Origin: Posidonia oceanica
Taxonomy: Eukaryota > Streptophyta > Magnoliopsida > Alismatales > Posidoniaceae
NCBI GenBank assembly: GCA_037176725.1
Contig: JAZBRS010000026.1
Span: 152,655,501 to 152,719,500 of the forward strand
Length of the DNA stretch: 64,000 nucleotides
Direction: 5' to 3'
A program made the position numbers and the translations under genes. Below are positions 22,618 through 32,610 of the stretch, piece after piece. The notes beneath the pieces are model-generated. The model searched no databases, was not told where the DNA came from, and worked only from the letters and a program-made list of their open reading frames with translations. The stretch's first letter is position 1. The number at the start of each line of letters is the position of its first letter.

Positions 22618-25062
22618 TGTAGACACCCCGTTTTGGCAGCTAGTCATTGGAGGATCTCTAGTGACTCACTCGGAAGTGGCAGACTCAACCAAAACCTCAA
22701 ACCCCATTTCAAACCCACCAAAACCTCAACCCATTTAAACCTTAACCAAATCCAAACCTAAAACCCCATTTCAATCCCAACTTAATCCCTAAACCCAATC
22801 CAAAACCTTAAACCTCAACCAAAACCTCATTTAAAACTTCACTTTAAACCCTAAGCCCATTTCACACCAAGACCCACAAATCATTTAAACCCATTTCCCA
22901 CCTAAGCCTTAAAATAATTTAACCTCAAAGCCCAAATCCCAAGCTTAGCTGGCCCGGCCCACTGAGTTTCACGTGCTGTCGCCAGTCCCAGCGGCGACCA
23001 GTCCAGTTGCCTCTCATAGTGGCGATTGGGTTTGGCGCCATCGAGACGGGTGACTCACTGTGAAATTCTCCCACCGCGGGTTCGTTTGGACTCTTCCGGC
23101 CACCCCATTGTTGAACTCTTCCTCGTCGTACACGCCACCCCCTTGCAGAGCACGCCTGCCATCTAACCTCACTCCCGTGCATGCCATCTCCACCGCGAGC
23201 TCCAGGGCGTGTCCCTGCCACCGTCCTTCTTGCCAGACGTCGACAGAACAAAACCAGCGACCTCCACCTTGAACCCATCGCCACACCCACAATCCAGAGC
23301 CTCCAAGTGAGAATTCGAGATCCCAGAGAGAATCGCCGAGCCTCCTTGTGCGATTCCGAGCGATCCTGAGTGATTCCAGAGACAGCCATGCCCGCCGTTG
23401 CCATAAGAGCTTGCCTCCGGTCTTCTTCTCCACCTTCGGTTGCCATCTTCGGTGACCTCCACAGGTGAAGTCTCTCACCCTTTTGCGTGCTTGAAGGCTC
23501 AGGAACCTTCCCGACCTTCCTCCCTTGCCACCTGACCACCCAGGCGCCCCTCTTGCACTCCCGGCCGTCCCTTCGGCCGACGAGTTGCGGCAACGCCGGC
23601 GAACCACCGACGGAGGTGGGAAAGAGGCACTGACTCCTTCCCACTGCCCTTGTTTGCTTCGTTCAACTCCTCCTCGTCCCCACAGTGCTGCACAGCCACC
23701 TCAATGGGTCACCGGCCGGTCTCGTGGCCAACACTCGATGAACTTCGGTGGCGCAAGGTGGAGGAGGTGGGTGGAGCGACTCGGACCGCCATTTCCCACA
23801 CGGAAAGTGTGGTTGTGATCGTGGGAACGCCGTCGTGCTTCCTCGATGAGATCCATGTTTTTTTGCCTCGCCTGCGTCGCGTGCTCCAGCGAAGAAGTTG
23901 GCCTCTGGACTGCCAGTTGAGCCGCCGCTCCAACCGACGACTCACCAGCATTTCTAGCAGTCCACTGGCCGATCTTTGAGCCCTTGCTCCATGCGACTCA
24001 GACCACCGTTTTATATGATTTTTGCTTGTTTGTGTTCATGGATGAATGGTCTTTATGCTCATGCATTAATTATTAGTTTACATCGACATGGATGCGAGAT
24101 TTGGCTGTGGAAGTTGGCCTCCGGACTGCCAGTTGAGCCGCCGCTCCAACTGGCGACTGAACTGTGTTCTTTAACAGTCCACCGGCCGAACTTTAGGCCA
24201 CTGTATCTCATGATCCATGTTTCCATTTTGCAAAGTAATTGCATGTTGTTAAACTTGGATATGCCCTCTGCATTTTTACATATTTGGTTTCGTATTTTGC
24301 ATTGTCTAAGTGTCCTTTTGCCGGCAATGAAGTTGGCTATCTGCAGCAGTGAGCAGCAGGTGTTGTCGCCTCTCTTACAGGCGACTAGTGCCACTGCCAC
24401 CTAGAGTGGCGCCTCATGCCACCGCCGCTCACACCGGCGACCCAGCCCACTGTTCAGACAATGGACAGATGTCCCTTGTTTGTTGCTTTGTTTTTCATCT
24501 GCTTAACTTGTTTACCCCTGTTTAAGCTTTCCTAACATGTTTACCATTGCATCATGGCATCTTAGTTCTAATCACTCATGTTTTGCATTTATCACTTAAA
24601 TACAGCATGTTTAAATGGCATTTAAGCAAGTAAAGCATACATTAGGCATTCATAGCATCTATCGCCCTTGGGCATACAGTAAAGGCAAGCATTGCCGACA
24701 TTCCTGCATATGGGAGCGAGAAGCCTAGAAAGATCGATTCCAGGTGTATCGGGGGTGCCTAACACCTTCCCCGTGCGTAACAGGAGTCTTTACCCTTTCT
24801 CTTGGCCCACAATGACCATTATGCCCTTATCCTAGGCACGAATCATTTATTTTTGCATAGCATTGCACCTATTTGCATGTTTTCATGCTTTTCCTCAGTT
24901 TTCCTCGTCTTCCGATTTAATAGACTAGGTGGCGACTCCATTTTGCTTTATCTTTTGTTTTTCCTCGCTTTTCCTGTGTTTTCGACTCAAGTTTCCTTCC
25001 TCGGTCGATGTGCGCGAGCTTTGGCAGCGTGCATGGACATGTCGATTTTCAAGGTTGCTATA
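22618..25062 (+). repeat. 5' LTR of element T
   Basis: 2445 bp, ends CTATA one base before the primer site. U3 starts with a run of CCAAAACC/AACCCTAA-like sequence (22690-22925), then two stem-loops GTCGCC-N9-GGCGAC or close (22978-22998, 23006-23026), a GC-rich middle, and another at 24365-24385. Near the end lies GGGTGCCTAACACCTTCCCC (about 24753), conserved in all three LTRs of this group, and AGGTGGCGACTCC (24928-24939), a second copy of the primer-site core. Antisense frames of up to 239 codons lie in the GC-rich part but resemble nothing. Confidence 0.9.
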
Positions 25063-25063
25063 G

Positions 25064-25081
25064 TGGCGACTCCGCTAGGGA
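25064..25081 (+). promoter_or_regulatory. Primer-binding site of element T
   Basis: TGGCGACTCCGCTAGGGA, one base after the LTR end. It starts with TGG, the complement of a tRNA CCA end. This class of site is usual in Tat/Ogre elements; I believe it is complementary to an arginine tRNA, but have not checked that. Confidence 0.85.
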
Positions 25082-26161
25082 TTCTAGACTTCGGCTTTCG
25101 TTTTGGCTTTTTGCTCGCATGGTTTTTTGCACTTATGCATGCCTTATCTGCTTGCTTGCTTGCCTATTTATTGTACTTACTTTATTTCCTGCTTAATGCC
25201 ATGTTTGCTTACCTTGCTTTATTTCTTGCTTACACATGCCTAAATCCTTGCTTGGCACAATAATACATGCCTTTTGAGTGGTAAATGCTTTGTTTTGCAC
25301 AATTGCTATGCCACCACACATGCACATACCATGTATTCTTGCCTTTTGATATGATGAATGCTTTCATTTCACCATCATGTCCACAACACCTGCACATGCC
25401 ATGCACATGCCTTTTGCCTTGTTGTATGATTGGTTGCATGCCATGACTCCATGTTTCTTTCCCCCTCATGCTTTCGCCATGCCTAGGATATTAGAAACAT
25501 GTTTGCCCCCCTTTTAACTTAATTTAAAAGCAACAATAAAGCCAAACATTAACATTTAAGCACAACTAGAGTCAAAACGTGCAAAGTTCCCCCTTTGGCT
25601 AAATAAAACGCAAGTAAAACACTTAACAGCATTTTTGCATGATTGAGCATTTAGAAAGCATGCATCTTCTCATCCCTGAGTCCACCCACTTAGTCTAAGA
25701 AGGATAGTCCCGGTCTCTTGTTCCATTGCTTTGGCGTGACGTGAGTTGGTCGGTCTGTCCCCCTGTCAGGGGTCGAGTCGGTGTTAGTAGAGGGTACAAC
25801 CCATGTTTTGGTAGGGTCGAGGCCACCAACGCACCACCCCATTACTGCCTGAGCTTTGGCCAGGATTTAGATGGGGACCCACTTTTTCTAGCATGGAGTC
25901 AATAAACCGATACCCATGAGTGAGTCCGAGTAGGCCGCCTACTCAGGACATGCATGATGAGAGAGCACATACTAGGGTATTTATTTGCATGTGTGCCATT
26001 CATGCCATAACTAAATAACTTTGCAACCATCTAATGGCTTTGCTTGTTTTCCACAAGTCTCGAGTCGCGTCCGATTGTGCGCCCTTGGGTCATGTTTGCT
26101 CCGTATTCTGGCATACAGTTTCTGACTGTCTTGTGCCTGCCTATCCGGATCCTTTGCATTA
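25082..26161 (+). other. Untranslated leader of element T
   Basis: Contains the stretch at about 25700-25850 that matches positions 1-120 of the window in reverse complement (leader of element A). Otherwise it holds A/T-rich sequence and no convincing gene. Confidence 0.6.
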
Positions 26162-28270
26162 CCATGGGGGATCCATTCGTTGGCTTGTCGCCTCCCGTGG
26201 ATTCCGGGGTTGATAGTCAATCTCCCCCTTTTCTTCTGGCTGGCATCCGCCCCTTCCCCCAGGCTCCTCCTCTGGGAGCACTCCCTGGTCCAGTGGCCTT
26301 TGTCCCTTCTCTACCTGTGGCACCTCATGCTGAGGCACAGGGTCAGCCCCCAATTTCTCTCGACACCGATGGACTGAGCTATCAGGTGTCTCCTCTGCCT
26401 GTAGGTTAGCCTCCTTGTTCCTCAACCATGTCTTTTGCATCCTCAGCTATCATCCCTCTGTCTGGCCAGTCTGCTCCCTTGCCTCGGGGATCGTCTGTGA
26501 TATCTCATGCCGGGATGTCACTGCCCCCACCCGTTGTGGTGTTGCGTCCATTGTCAGCTGTGCCTTCATCCCCTTTGTGTTTGACCTTGGGTCCTCGTGT
26601 CGAGGCATTTACCTCTACTTCCTTAGGTTCTCCCATCGTGCTGCCTTTGGTAGGCCACCCTAACCTGGCCTCATCTGTCCTAGAGTCTCTTGCATTTCCT
26701 ACAACCCCTGACTCCACTGTCTTGGCCACCCTACCCCAACAGGTCCAATCCTCTTCTCGGTTGGCTCAAGAAATGCAAGCCCTAGCTCAGGCCATGCAAA
26801 GCCAGCTATTTGCTCTCGCACCTTTTGCTCCTGCACCTTCTGCGCCTATTCCATTCGTGCCCTGTAGCCATCCTGTGCCCTCTGCATTTCCTACCCCTCA
26901 AAAGCAGAGGTAGGGGAGGAAGCGTGTCTAGCGCCAACCCTTTGATTTTACTCCCTTGGGTGGGTCACTCAGCTCTTTCTTCCCCAAGGTTGCACACCTT
27001 CTGGCGTTCCCTAAGGCTCATCCACTACCGTATCCTCTTCCGCGATGGTACAAGATGAACACGTTCTGTGGATTTCATCGAGTTGGCGGACTCTCGACGA
27101 ACGAATGCCACACTCTGCAGAATGCGGTCTAGGACCTCATCGAAGCTAGGGCCATCCAGATCCCTATCCTTGCACCTTCTCCCCTTCCTGCCTCTCCCGT
27201 CGAGCTAGTGTATCACGTTGCACCAACCCAGCAAGGATGGCAACCCAGGTAGAGGCGAGGCCGCCGCCTTGAGAGTGACTACACTCCGCTAAATAGGCCT
27301 TTGAGTGCCATTTCCCTATGGTTGCACCGTTCTTGAGGCTCTTGGAAGCTCGCCCGCCACCAAACCCACTTCCTTGGTGGTATGATGCGAACGTATTCTG
27401 CGGTTATCATCGAGCCGTGGGGCACTCGACTGACAACTGCCACACTCTCCGGGACATCCTCCAGGACTGGTTTGATGGTGGGTTCAACAACATCAGGGTG
27501 CAGGAAGCAGATTCAGCACCCTCGACACCATTAGCACAACCTGACCTGTTCGCCTCCCCCCTTCCGGGTGCGCAACCTCCGAGGAAGCCGGAACCTCGGG
27601 GACCAATCCCTCCCCCTTGCCCTTGCTGACTCCTTTCCCTCCTCGATGGATCCTCTTGATTGCATCGGCTTGACTCCAGCTCTGGCCCCCTTAGCCCTCC
27701 TATCTCCCCAGTCTCCTCCTGCACCTTCGGTCTCCCCTCTTGTGCCCTCTCTTGATGCTCCTCCCGATGAGCTAGCGCGTCACGTCACGTAGGCTTGGTA
27801 GGGACCGCAACCGGGGCAAAGACAAGGCCGTCACGACTTCACCCCACTTAGTGAACCGCTAAGCGTCATCTTTCCTCGGGTTGCATCACTTCTGAGGCTC
27901 CCAGAGGCTCGTCCGCCGCCAGACTCACTTCCATGGTGGTTTGGTATAACTGCATTTTGCAACTACCATCGAACCACATGGGACTCGACGGATAGTTGCC
28001 ACGTCCTCCAGTGCATCATTCAGGATCTCATCTACGCTGGATCCTTAGGAATCGATCTCATCGCTCCCGACTCTGTTTCTCCCCCGACAGACCCTTCTAG
28101 TTCCATCAGACTCGTTCCAACCCCCTTTGCTGTCCCACGTCTTGAGCTTCTCATTTCCTTGTTTCAGTCAGAACGACTATGCCAGGATAAAAGAGCATAT
28201 GACTAGGGACGCTCGGGTAGCGCCAGCGGTGCGGGAGCAGATCCAGCACCTCCATCTTGAGATTGCTGAC
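26162..28270 (+). pseudogene. gag: Decayed gag-like region of element T with three Cys/His motifs
   Basis: Pro/Ser/Ala-rich frames (26162-26409 and 26428-26913) are followed by three spaced motifs of the type F-C-x2-H-R-x6-T/S-x2-C-H: near 27060 (FCGFHR..NECH), 27395 (FCGYHR..DNCH) and 27955 (FCNYHR..DSCH). Each is preceded by a stretch with PLP and WY or WF and followed by a leucine/isoleucine segment ending in a D-L-I or D-W-F. Such Cys/His clusters belong to the C-terminal part of Tat-type Gag proteins, where they are thought to bind nucleic acid. Stops and phase changes break the frame throughout. I did not find the core gag domain. Three motifs instead of one suggests an internal triplication of about 0.3-0.6 kb. 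Confidence 0.6.
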
Positions 28271-29900
28271 AGGTAAGTACCTCTTACCTTATCTTTTTCT
28301 TTTCCACATGCATTGTCATTCATTCTTCTGGTTTTGTTCATTTTCGCATTTTCCAGCATTATCAAAAACCATAAAAATTATAAAATCCATCAAAAAATCA
28401 CAAAAACATGCACTTCCATTTCCTGTAGGCACATTTCGTTTTCTTGCATCCTAGAAAATATAGAAAGCAAAAAATCTAAAACATGCATTTTCATTTCCTG
28501 CATGCACACCTCATTTTCTTGCATTCTAGAAAATACAAAAAAAAAAAAAAACAACAAACAAAAAAAAATCATCATCAAAATATGCAAAAACAACATGAAC
28601 ATACTTTCCCCTTTCTGCCAGTTTTTTATTTTACCTCTTTCTAAAAAAGGCAGAAAATCATAAAAAATACAAAACCAATGAGAAACCCAAAAACATGTGT
28701 AAAACCCACAAAACACATAAAAACTTGTGTAACTCCAAAAACCGGCTTTGGATAACAAGCAATGCCAAGAGGATGTCAAGCATCGACAATCTCAAGCAGA
28801 ACTCACCCGAGCAGTGCCATTTCATTCCATGTGGCTACAGAGTGAGACTTAGAGTAGAACAGAGAATCTCATTGAGCTCAAAACTCTAAAAGTGAGGTCA
28901 ATCCAATCGAGAGAGTCCACCAGACATGGAGAGGACCAAAGTAGAGCAGAGCATAGCCAGAGGCTGCGAGTACACACAGTAGAGGCTGAGGGTGTACGCT
29001 GAACAACAGAACTCTTAACGCCTCATCCGGGACCGCTACCCCAAGAGGGCGAAGACATGCATATCCAAAAGAAGTGAGATCAAGTGAGCAAAAAATATGA
29101 TATGCATATTGGGCATAAAAGAAAAATGAAGACCGAAGTTGAAGAAAGAAGGCGCCCATGAGAGGAGTGACTCAGACAAGCATCGAAGCCGCCTCAACCT
29201 CCAACTCCAAGCACTGCATCGCCAACTGCACGGAAAACATTATCTAGAGGACCTGGCCCCACCCTCCTAGCGAAGCAGCACGTTCCAATCCCTTGTGCAA
29301 ACAACAACTCTACATCCCTGGCAGGTTAGATGCAACTCTAGTTACTCAAGAGGGGAAAAGAAACATCTATCCGAGAGTGTCAATAGCGGTAGCTGGTCCC
29401 CAAGGGATTAAGACAGAGGCTATGAAGCTACCCCCGATGCTTCTGCTACCCACCTGCAGCTAAAGGCTATACTCTGCAAAACTGAGGCCTCATCTCGAAC
29501 TAAGAGCGAGAATGAGAGCCACCAACCATAACTCGACATGGCATTGCTTGAGGATCGAGAACTCCTGAATCAGGAAGCGTAGACACATCCTCTCGCCAAA
29601 CAGCTGCTTTGAATCCGAAGCCACCAAAAACATAATACATGCATAATAAACTATCTTCCCTTCTCCCTGTTTTCGAAAACCAGAGTCAAGGACGAGCACT
29701 TTTTGCCTGACCTCGCTCAGAGGCTCCGCGCTTTTTCAAATTTTGGCCGCCCACCGCGTTGGGTAGGTCCGTGATGACCGGCATGTCCATCGTTTGTCAC
29801 TCCGTGACGCTACATCGCATACCCGCTCTGAGACCACTGCACGTCCACCACGATGGGTCCCCGTTTTCTCTTTGCATCACATTCCCTGCATTCATCCTCT
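28271..29900 (+). other. A/T-rich and unassigned middle part of element T
   Basis: Positions 28275-28740 are A-rich with repeated AAAAATC/ACATGCA phrases. From about 28760 to 29740 there is unique sequence rich in GAG and CAG triplets. One broken frame looks like a charged, possibly coiled-coil tail, but I cannot assign it. No RNA gene was seen. Confidence 0.4.
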
Positions 29901-30130
29901 GCACCGGGCTGGCAGCCCTAACTGCCTGGTTGATGTCGTTAAAATGTCTGCATCGGGTTAGTACCCACAACTACTCGTTTGGCAAACACGTCAGTTTTGT
30001 CTTCTTTCTTCGTATTTCGTTGCCAAGGGCGCTTCGACTATCCCCTGGTATCCTTTCAGATACCAGGGGCATCTTTTCTGCTGTCCTGTGGTATCACTCC
30101 CCCATCTTTCTCCAGGCTGACGCCTCTGTT
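29901..30130 (+). repeat. Conserved module 1 with 11-bp perfect stem (element T)
   Basis: Reads GGCTGG..CCCTAACT, then GGCAAACACGTCAGTTTTGTC-like sequence, then a perfect inverted repeat (CCCCTGGTATC at 30042-30052, GATACCAGGGG at 30059-30069, 6-base loop), then GTGGTATCACTCCCCC. A second copy follows at 30768 and a third in element O at 36520. Each precedes a hairpin array. Confidence 0.8.
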
Positions 30131-30195
30131 CGTCCTGGGTCCATCTGCGGCTTTTGCCCCACCTTCGGGTTCTCATGCTCCTTTATCACTTTTCC

Positions 30196-30607
30196 TTATC
30201 GCTTCCGGTTGATAGGTCCTTAAACTATCGCTTCCAGTTGATAGGTCCATAAACTATCGCTTCCAGTTGTTAGGTCCGCAAACTATCGCTTCCGGTTGAT
30301 AGGTCCGTAAACTATCGCTTCCGGTTGATAGGTCTGCCAACTATCGCTTCCGGTTGATAGGTCCGTAAACTATCGCTTCTGATTGATAGGTTTGTAAACT
30401 AGCGCTTCCGGTTGATAGGTCCCTAAACTATCGCTTCCAGTTGATAGATCTGTAAACTATCGCTTCTGGTTGATAGGTCCGCAAACTATCGCTTCCGATT
30501 GATAGGTCCATAAACTATCGCTTCCGGTTGATAGGTCCGTAAACTATCGCTTCCGGTTGATAGGTTTGTAAACTATCGCTTCTGGTCAATAAGTCCGTAA
30601 CTTATCA
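30196..30607 (+). repeat. 28-bp tandem array (element T)
   Basis: About 14 copies of the unit AACTATCGCTTCCGGTTGAT + AGGTCCGT. Arms GATAG and CTATC alternate along the array, so neighbouring copies can pair through TCCGTAA- or GCTTCCGG-containing loops. The last copies (AATAAGTCCGTAACTTATC) approach the 71-bp unit of element O at 36675, so the arrays are related. Confidence 0.9.
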
Positions 30608-30767
30608 CTTTTCTTTCTCATAGCATAGCATTGCATCGCATGGCATCTTGTCGCATGTCATTGCATCTCATGCCACCCCGCATTTCCTCTTGCATTTACC
30701 CATTGCATTCCCCACCGGCATTGCACATCTTGCATGGTGAACCCTTGCATTCATCCTCCTTGCATGC

Positions 30768-30950
30768 GGGCTGGTACCCCTAACTACTCATTTGACAAAC
30801 ACGTCAGTTTTGTCCGCATTCTCCATTTTTTCAATACCAAGGGCGCTTCAGCTGTCCCCTGGTATCATTCCTAATACCAGGGGCACCTTTTTTTGCTGCC
30901 TTGTGGTATCACTCCCCCCTTTCTTTTGGTCGGTAAGTCCGCATACTCAC
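30768..30950 (+). repeat. Conserved module 2 with 10-bp stem (element T)
   Basis: Second copy of the module at 29901, including GACAAACACGTCAGTTTTGTC-like sequence and the stem CCCCTGGTAT (30856-30865) with ATACCAGGGG (30874-30883), here with an 8-base loop. It is followed by the 60-bp array. Confidence 0.8.
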
Positions 30951-30954
30951 CGAG

Positions 30955-32215
30955 TAGCCTTTTCCTTGCGTGACTCTGCTTGGAGTCCCGCCTGCTTGCT
31001 TCCTCGGGCGAGGACAAGCCTTTCCTTGCGTGACTCTACTTGGAGTCCCGCCTGCTTGCTTCCTCGGGCGAGGACAAGCCTCTTCTCACGCGACTCTACT
31101 TGGAGTCCTGCCTGCTTGCTTCCTCGGGTGAGGACAAGCATTTTCTTGCGCGACTCTACTTGGAGTCCCGCTTGCTTGCTTCCTCGGGCGAGGACAAGCC
31201 TTTTCTTGCGCGACTCTGCCTGGAGTCCCGCTTGTTTGCTTCCTCAGGTGAGGACAAGCCTTTTCTTGCACGACTCTGCTTGGAGTCTCGCCTGCTTGCT
31301 TCCTCGGGCGAGGACAAGCCTCTTCTTGCGCGACTTTGCTTGAAGTCCCACCTGCTTGCTTCCTCGTGCGAGGACAAGCCTTTTCTTTTGCATGACTCTG
31401 CTTGGCATCCCGCCTACTTGCTTCCTCGGGCGAGGACAAGCCTGCTTGCTTCCTCAAGTGAGGACAAGCCTTTCCTTGCATGACTCTGCTTGGAGTCCCG
31501 CCTACTTGCTTCCTCGGACGAGGACAAGCCTTTCCTTGCGTGACTCTGCTTGGAGTCCCGCCTGCTTGCTTCCTCAGGCGAGGACAAGCCTTTTCTTGCG
31601 TGACTCTGCTTGGAGTCCCGCCTGCTTGCTTCCTCAAATGAGGACAAGCCTTTCCTTACGTGACTCTGCTTGGAGTCCCGCCTGCTTGCTTCCTCGGGCA
31701 AGGACAAGCCTCTTCTTGTGTGACTCTGCTTGGAGTCCCGCCTGCTTGCTTCCTCGGGCAAGGACAAGCCTCTTCTTGTGTGACTCTGCTTGGAGTCCCG
31801 CCTGCTTGCTTCCTCGAGCGAGGACAAGCTTTTTCTTGCATGACTCTGCTTGGAGTCCCACCTGCTTGCTTCCTCGGGCGAGGACAAGTCTTTTCTTTTG
31901 CGTGACTCTGCTTAGAGTCCTGCCTGCTTGCTTCCTTGGGCGAGGACAAGCCTTTCCTTGTGTGACTCTGCTTGGAGTCCCGCCTGCTTGCTTCCTCGGG
32001 TGAGGACAAGCCTCTTCTTGTGTGACTCTACTTGGAGTCCCGCCTGCTTGCTTCCTCGGGCGAGGACAAGCCTTTTCTTTCGCATGACTTTGCCGAAGTC
32101 CCGCCTGCTTGCTTCCTCAGGTGAGGACAAGCCTTTTTCTTTTGTGTGACTCTACCGGAGTCTCGCCTGCTTGTTTCCTCGAGCAAGAACAAGCCTTTCC
32201 CTTTCTCGCGGCTTC
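30955..32215 (+). repeat. 60-bp tandem array with stem-loops, open in all six frames
   Basis: About 21 copies of a 60-bp unit with three features: the inverted repeat GACTC-TGCTTG-GAGTC, the phrase CCCGCCTGCTTGCTT, and the inverted repeat CCTCG-GG-CGAGG nested inside GCTTG and CAAGC. The last few units shift (GACTTTGCCGAAGTC, GACTCTACCGGAGTC) but keep the pairing. Because the unit is 20 codons long and free of stops in every frame, long frames (up to 215 codons) appear on both strands. None resembles a known protein, and I do not call a gene. Confidence 0.9.
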
Positions 32216-32596
32216 GCGAGGTCCTGCTTGTTTTGTTTTCCTTGTGCTGGGTGGACAAGGACCTCTTTTTCGTCGGGTTGGCAACCCTAACTATCTGGAT
32301 GACATCCGTTATATTGTCTAGCGTCGTGGGCGGCAAGCACGTTAGTCTTGTCTGGTGCCCCTTTTCGTGCAAGTTTGTATTAGCCGCCAACTTGTCGCAT
32401 TGCGTCCTTTTCAGCATTTCTTTGCATCATGCATCAACATTTGCATCTACATTTGTAGTTGCATTGCGGCAGTGAGTCATGACTTTCGGTGTACCACCGA
32501 ATAAGTGACTCACACCAACAGCGTCTGTGCTCCTACCGGTTCGACGGGGTGTCTTTGTCAACCCTGAGCAACGGTCTCGATCCCCTTGACCTCGCT
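32216..32596 (+). other. Degenerate third module and 3' end of element T
   Basis: At 32270-32380 the phrases GGTTGGCAACCCTAACTA and GGCAAGCACGTTAGTCTTGTC show a third, decayed copy of the module. The palindromic stem is not recognisable. The sequence then leads into the polypurine tract. Confidence 0.55.
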
Positions 32597-32610
32597 CAGA
32601 GAGGGACATT
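32597..32610 (+). promoter_or_regulatory. Polypurine tract of element T
   Basis: CAGAGAGGGACATT directly before the LTR start TGTAGACACC. It corresponds to CAGGGAGGGGCATC before the LTR of O at 38152. Confidence 0.75.

Noticed and set aside
22925..23644. 239-codon antisense frame in the left LTR of T
   Set aside because: It lies in GC-rich LTR sequence, its counterpart in the right LTR (32942-33576) is broken, and it has no recognisable domain.
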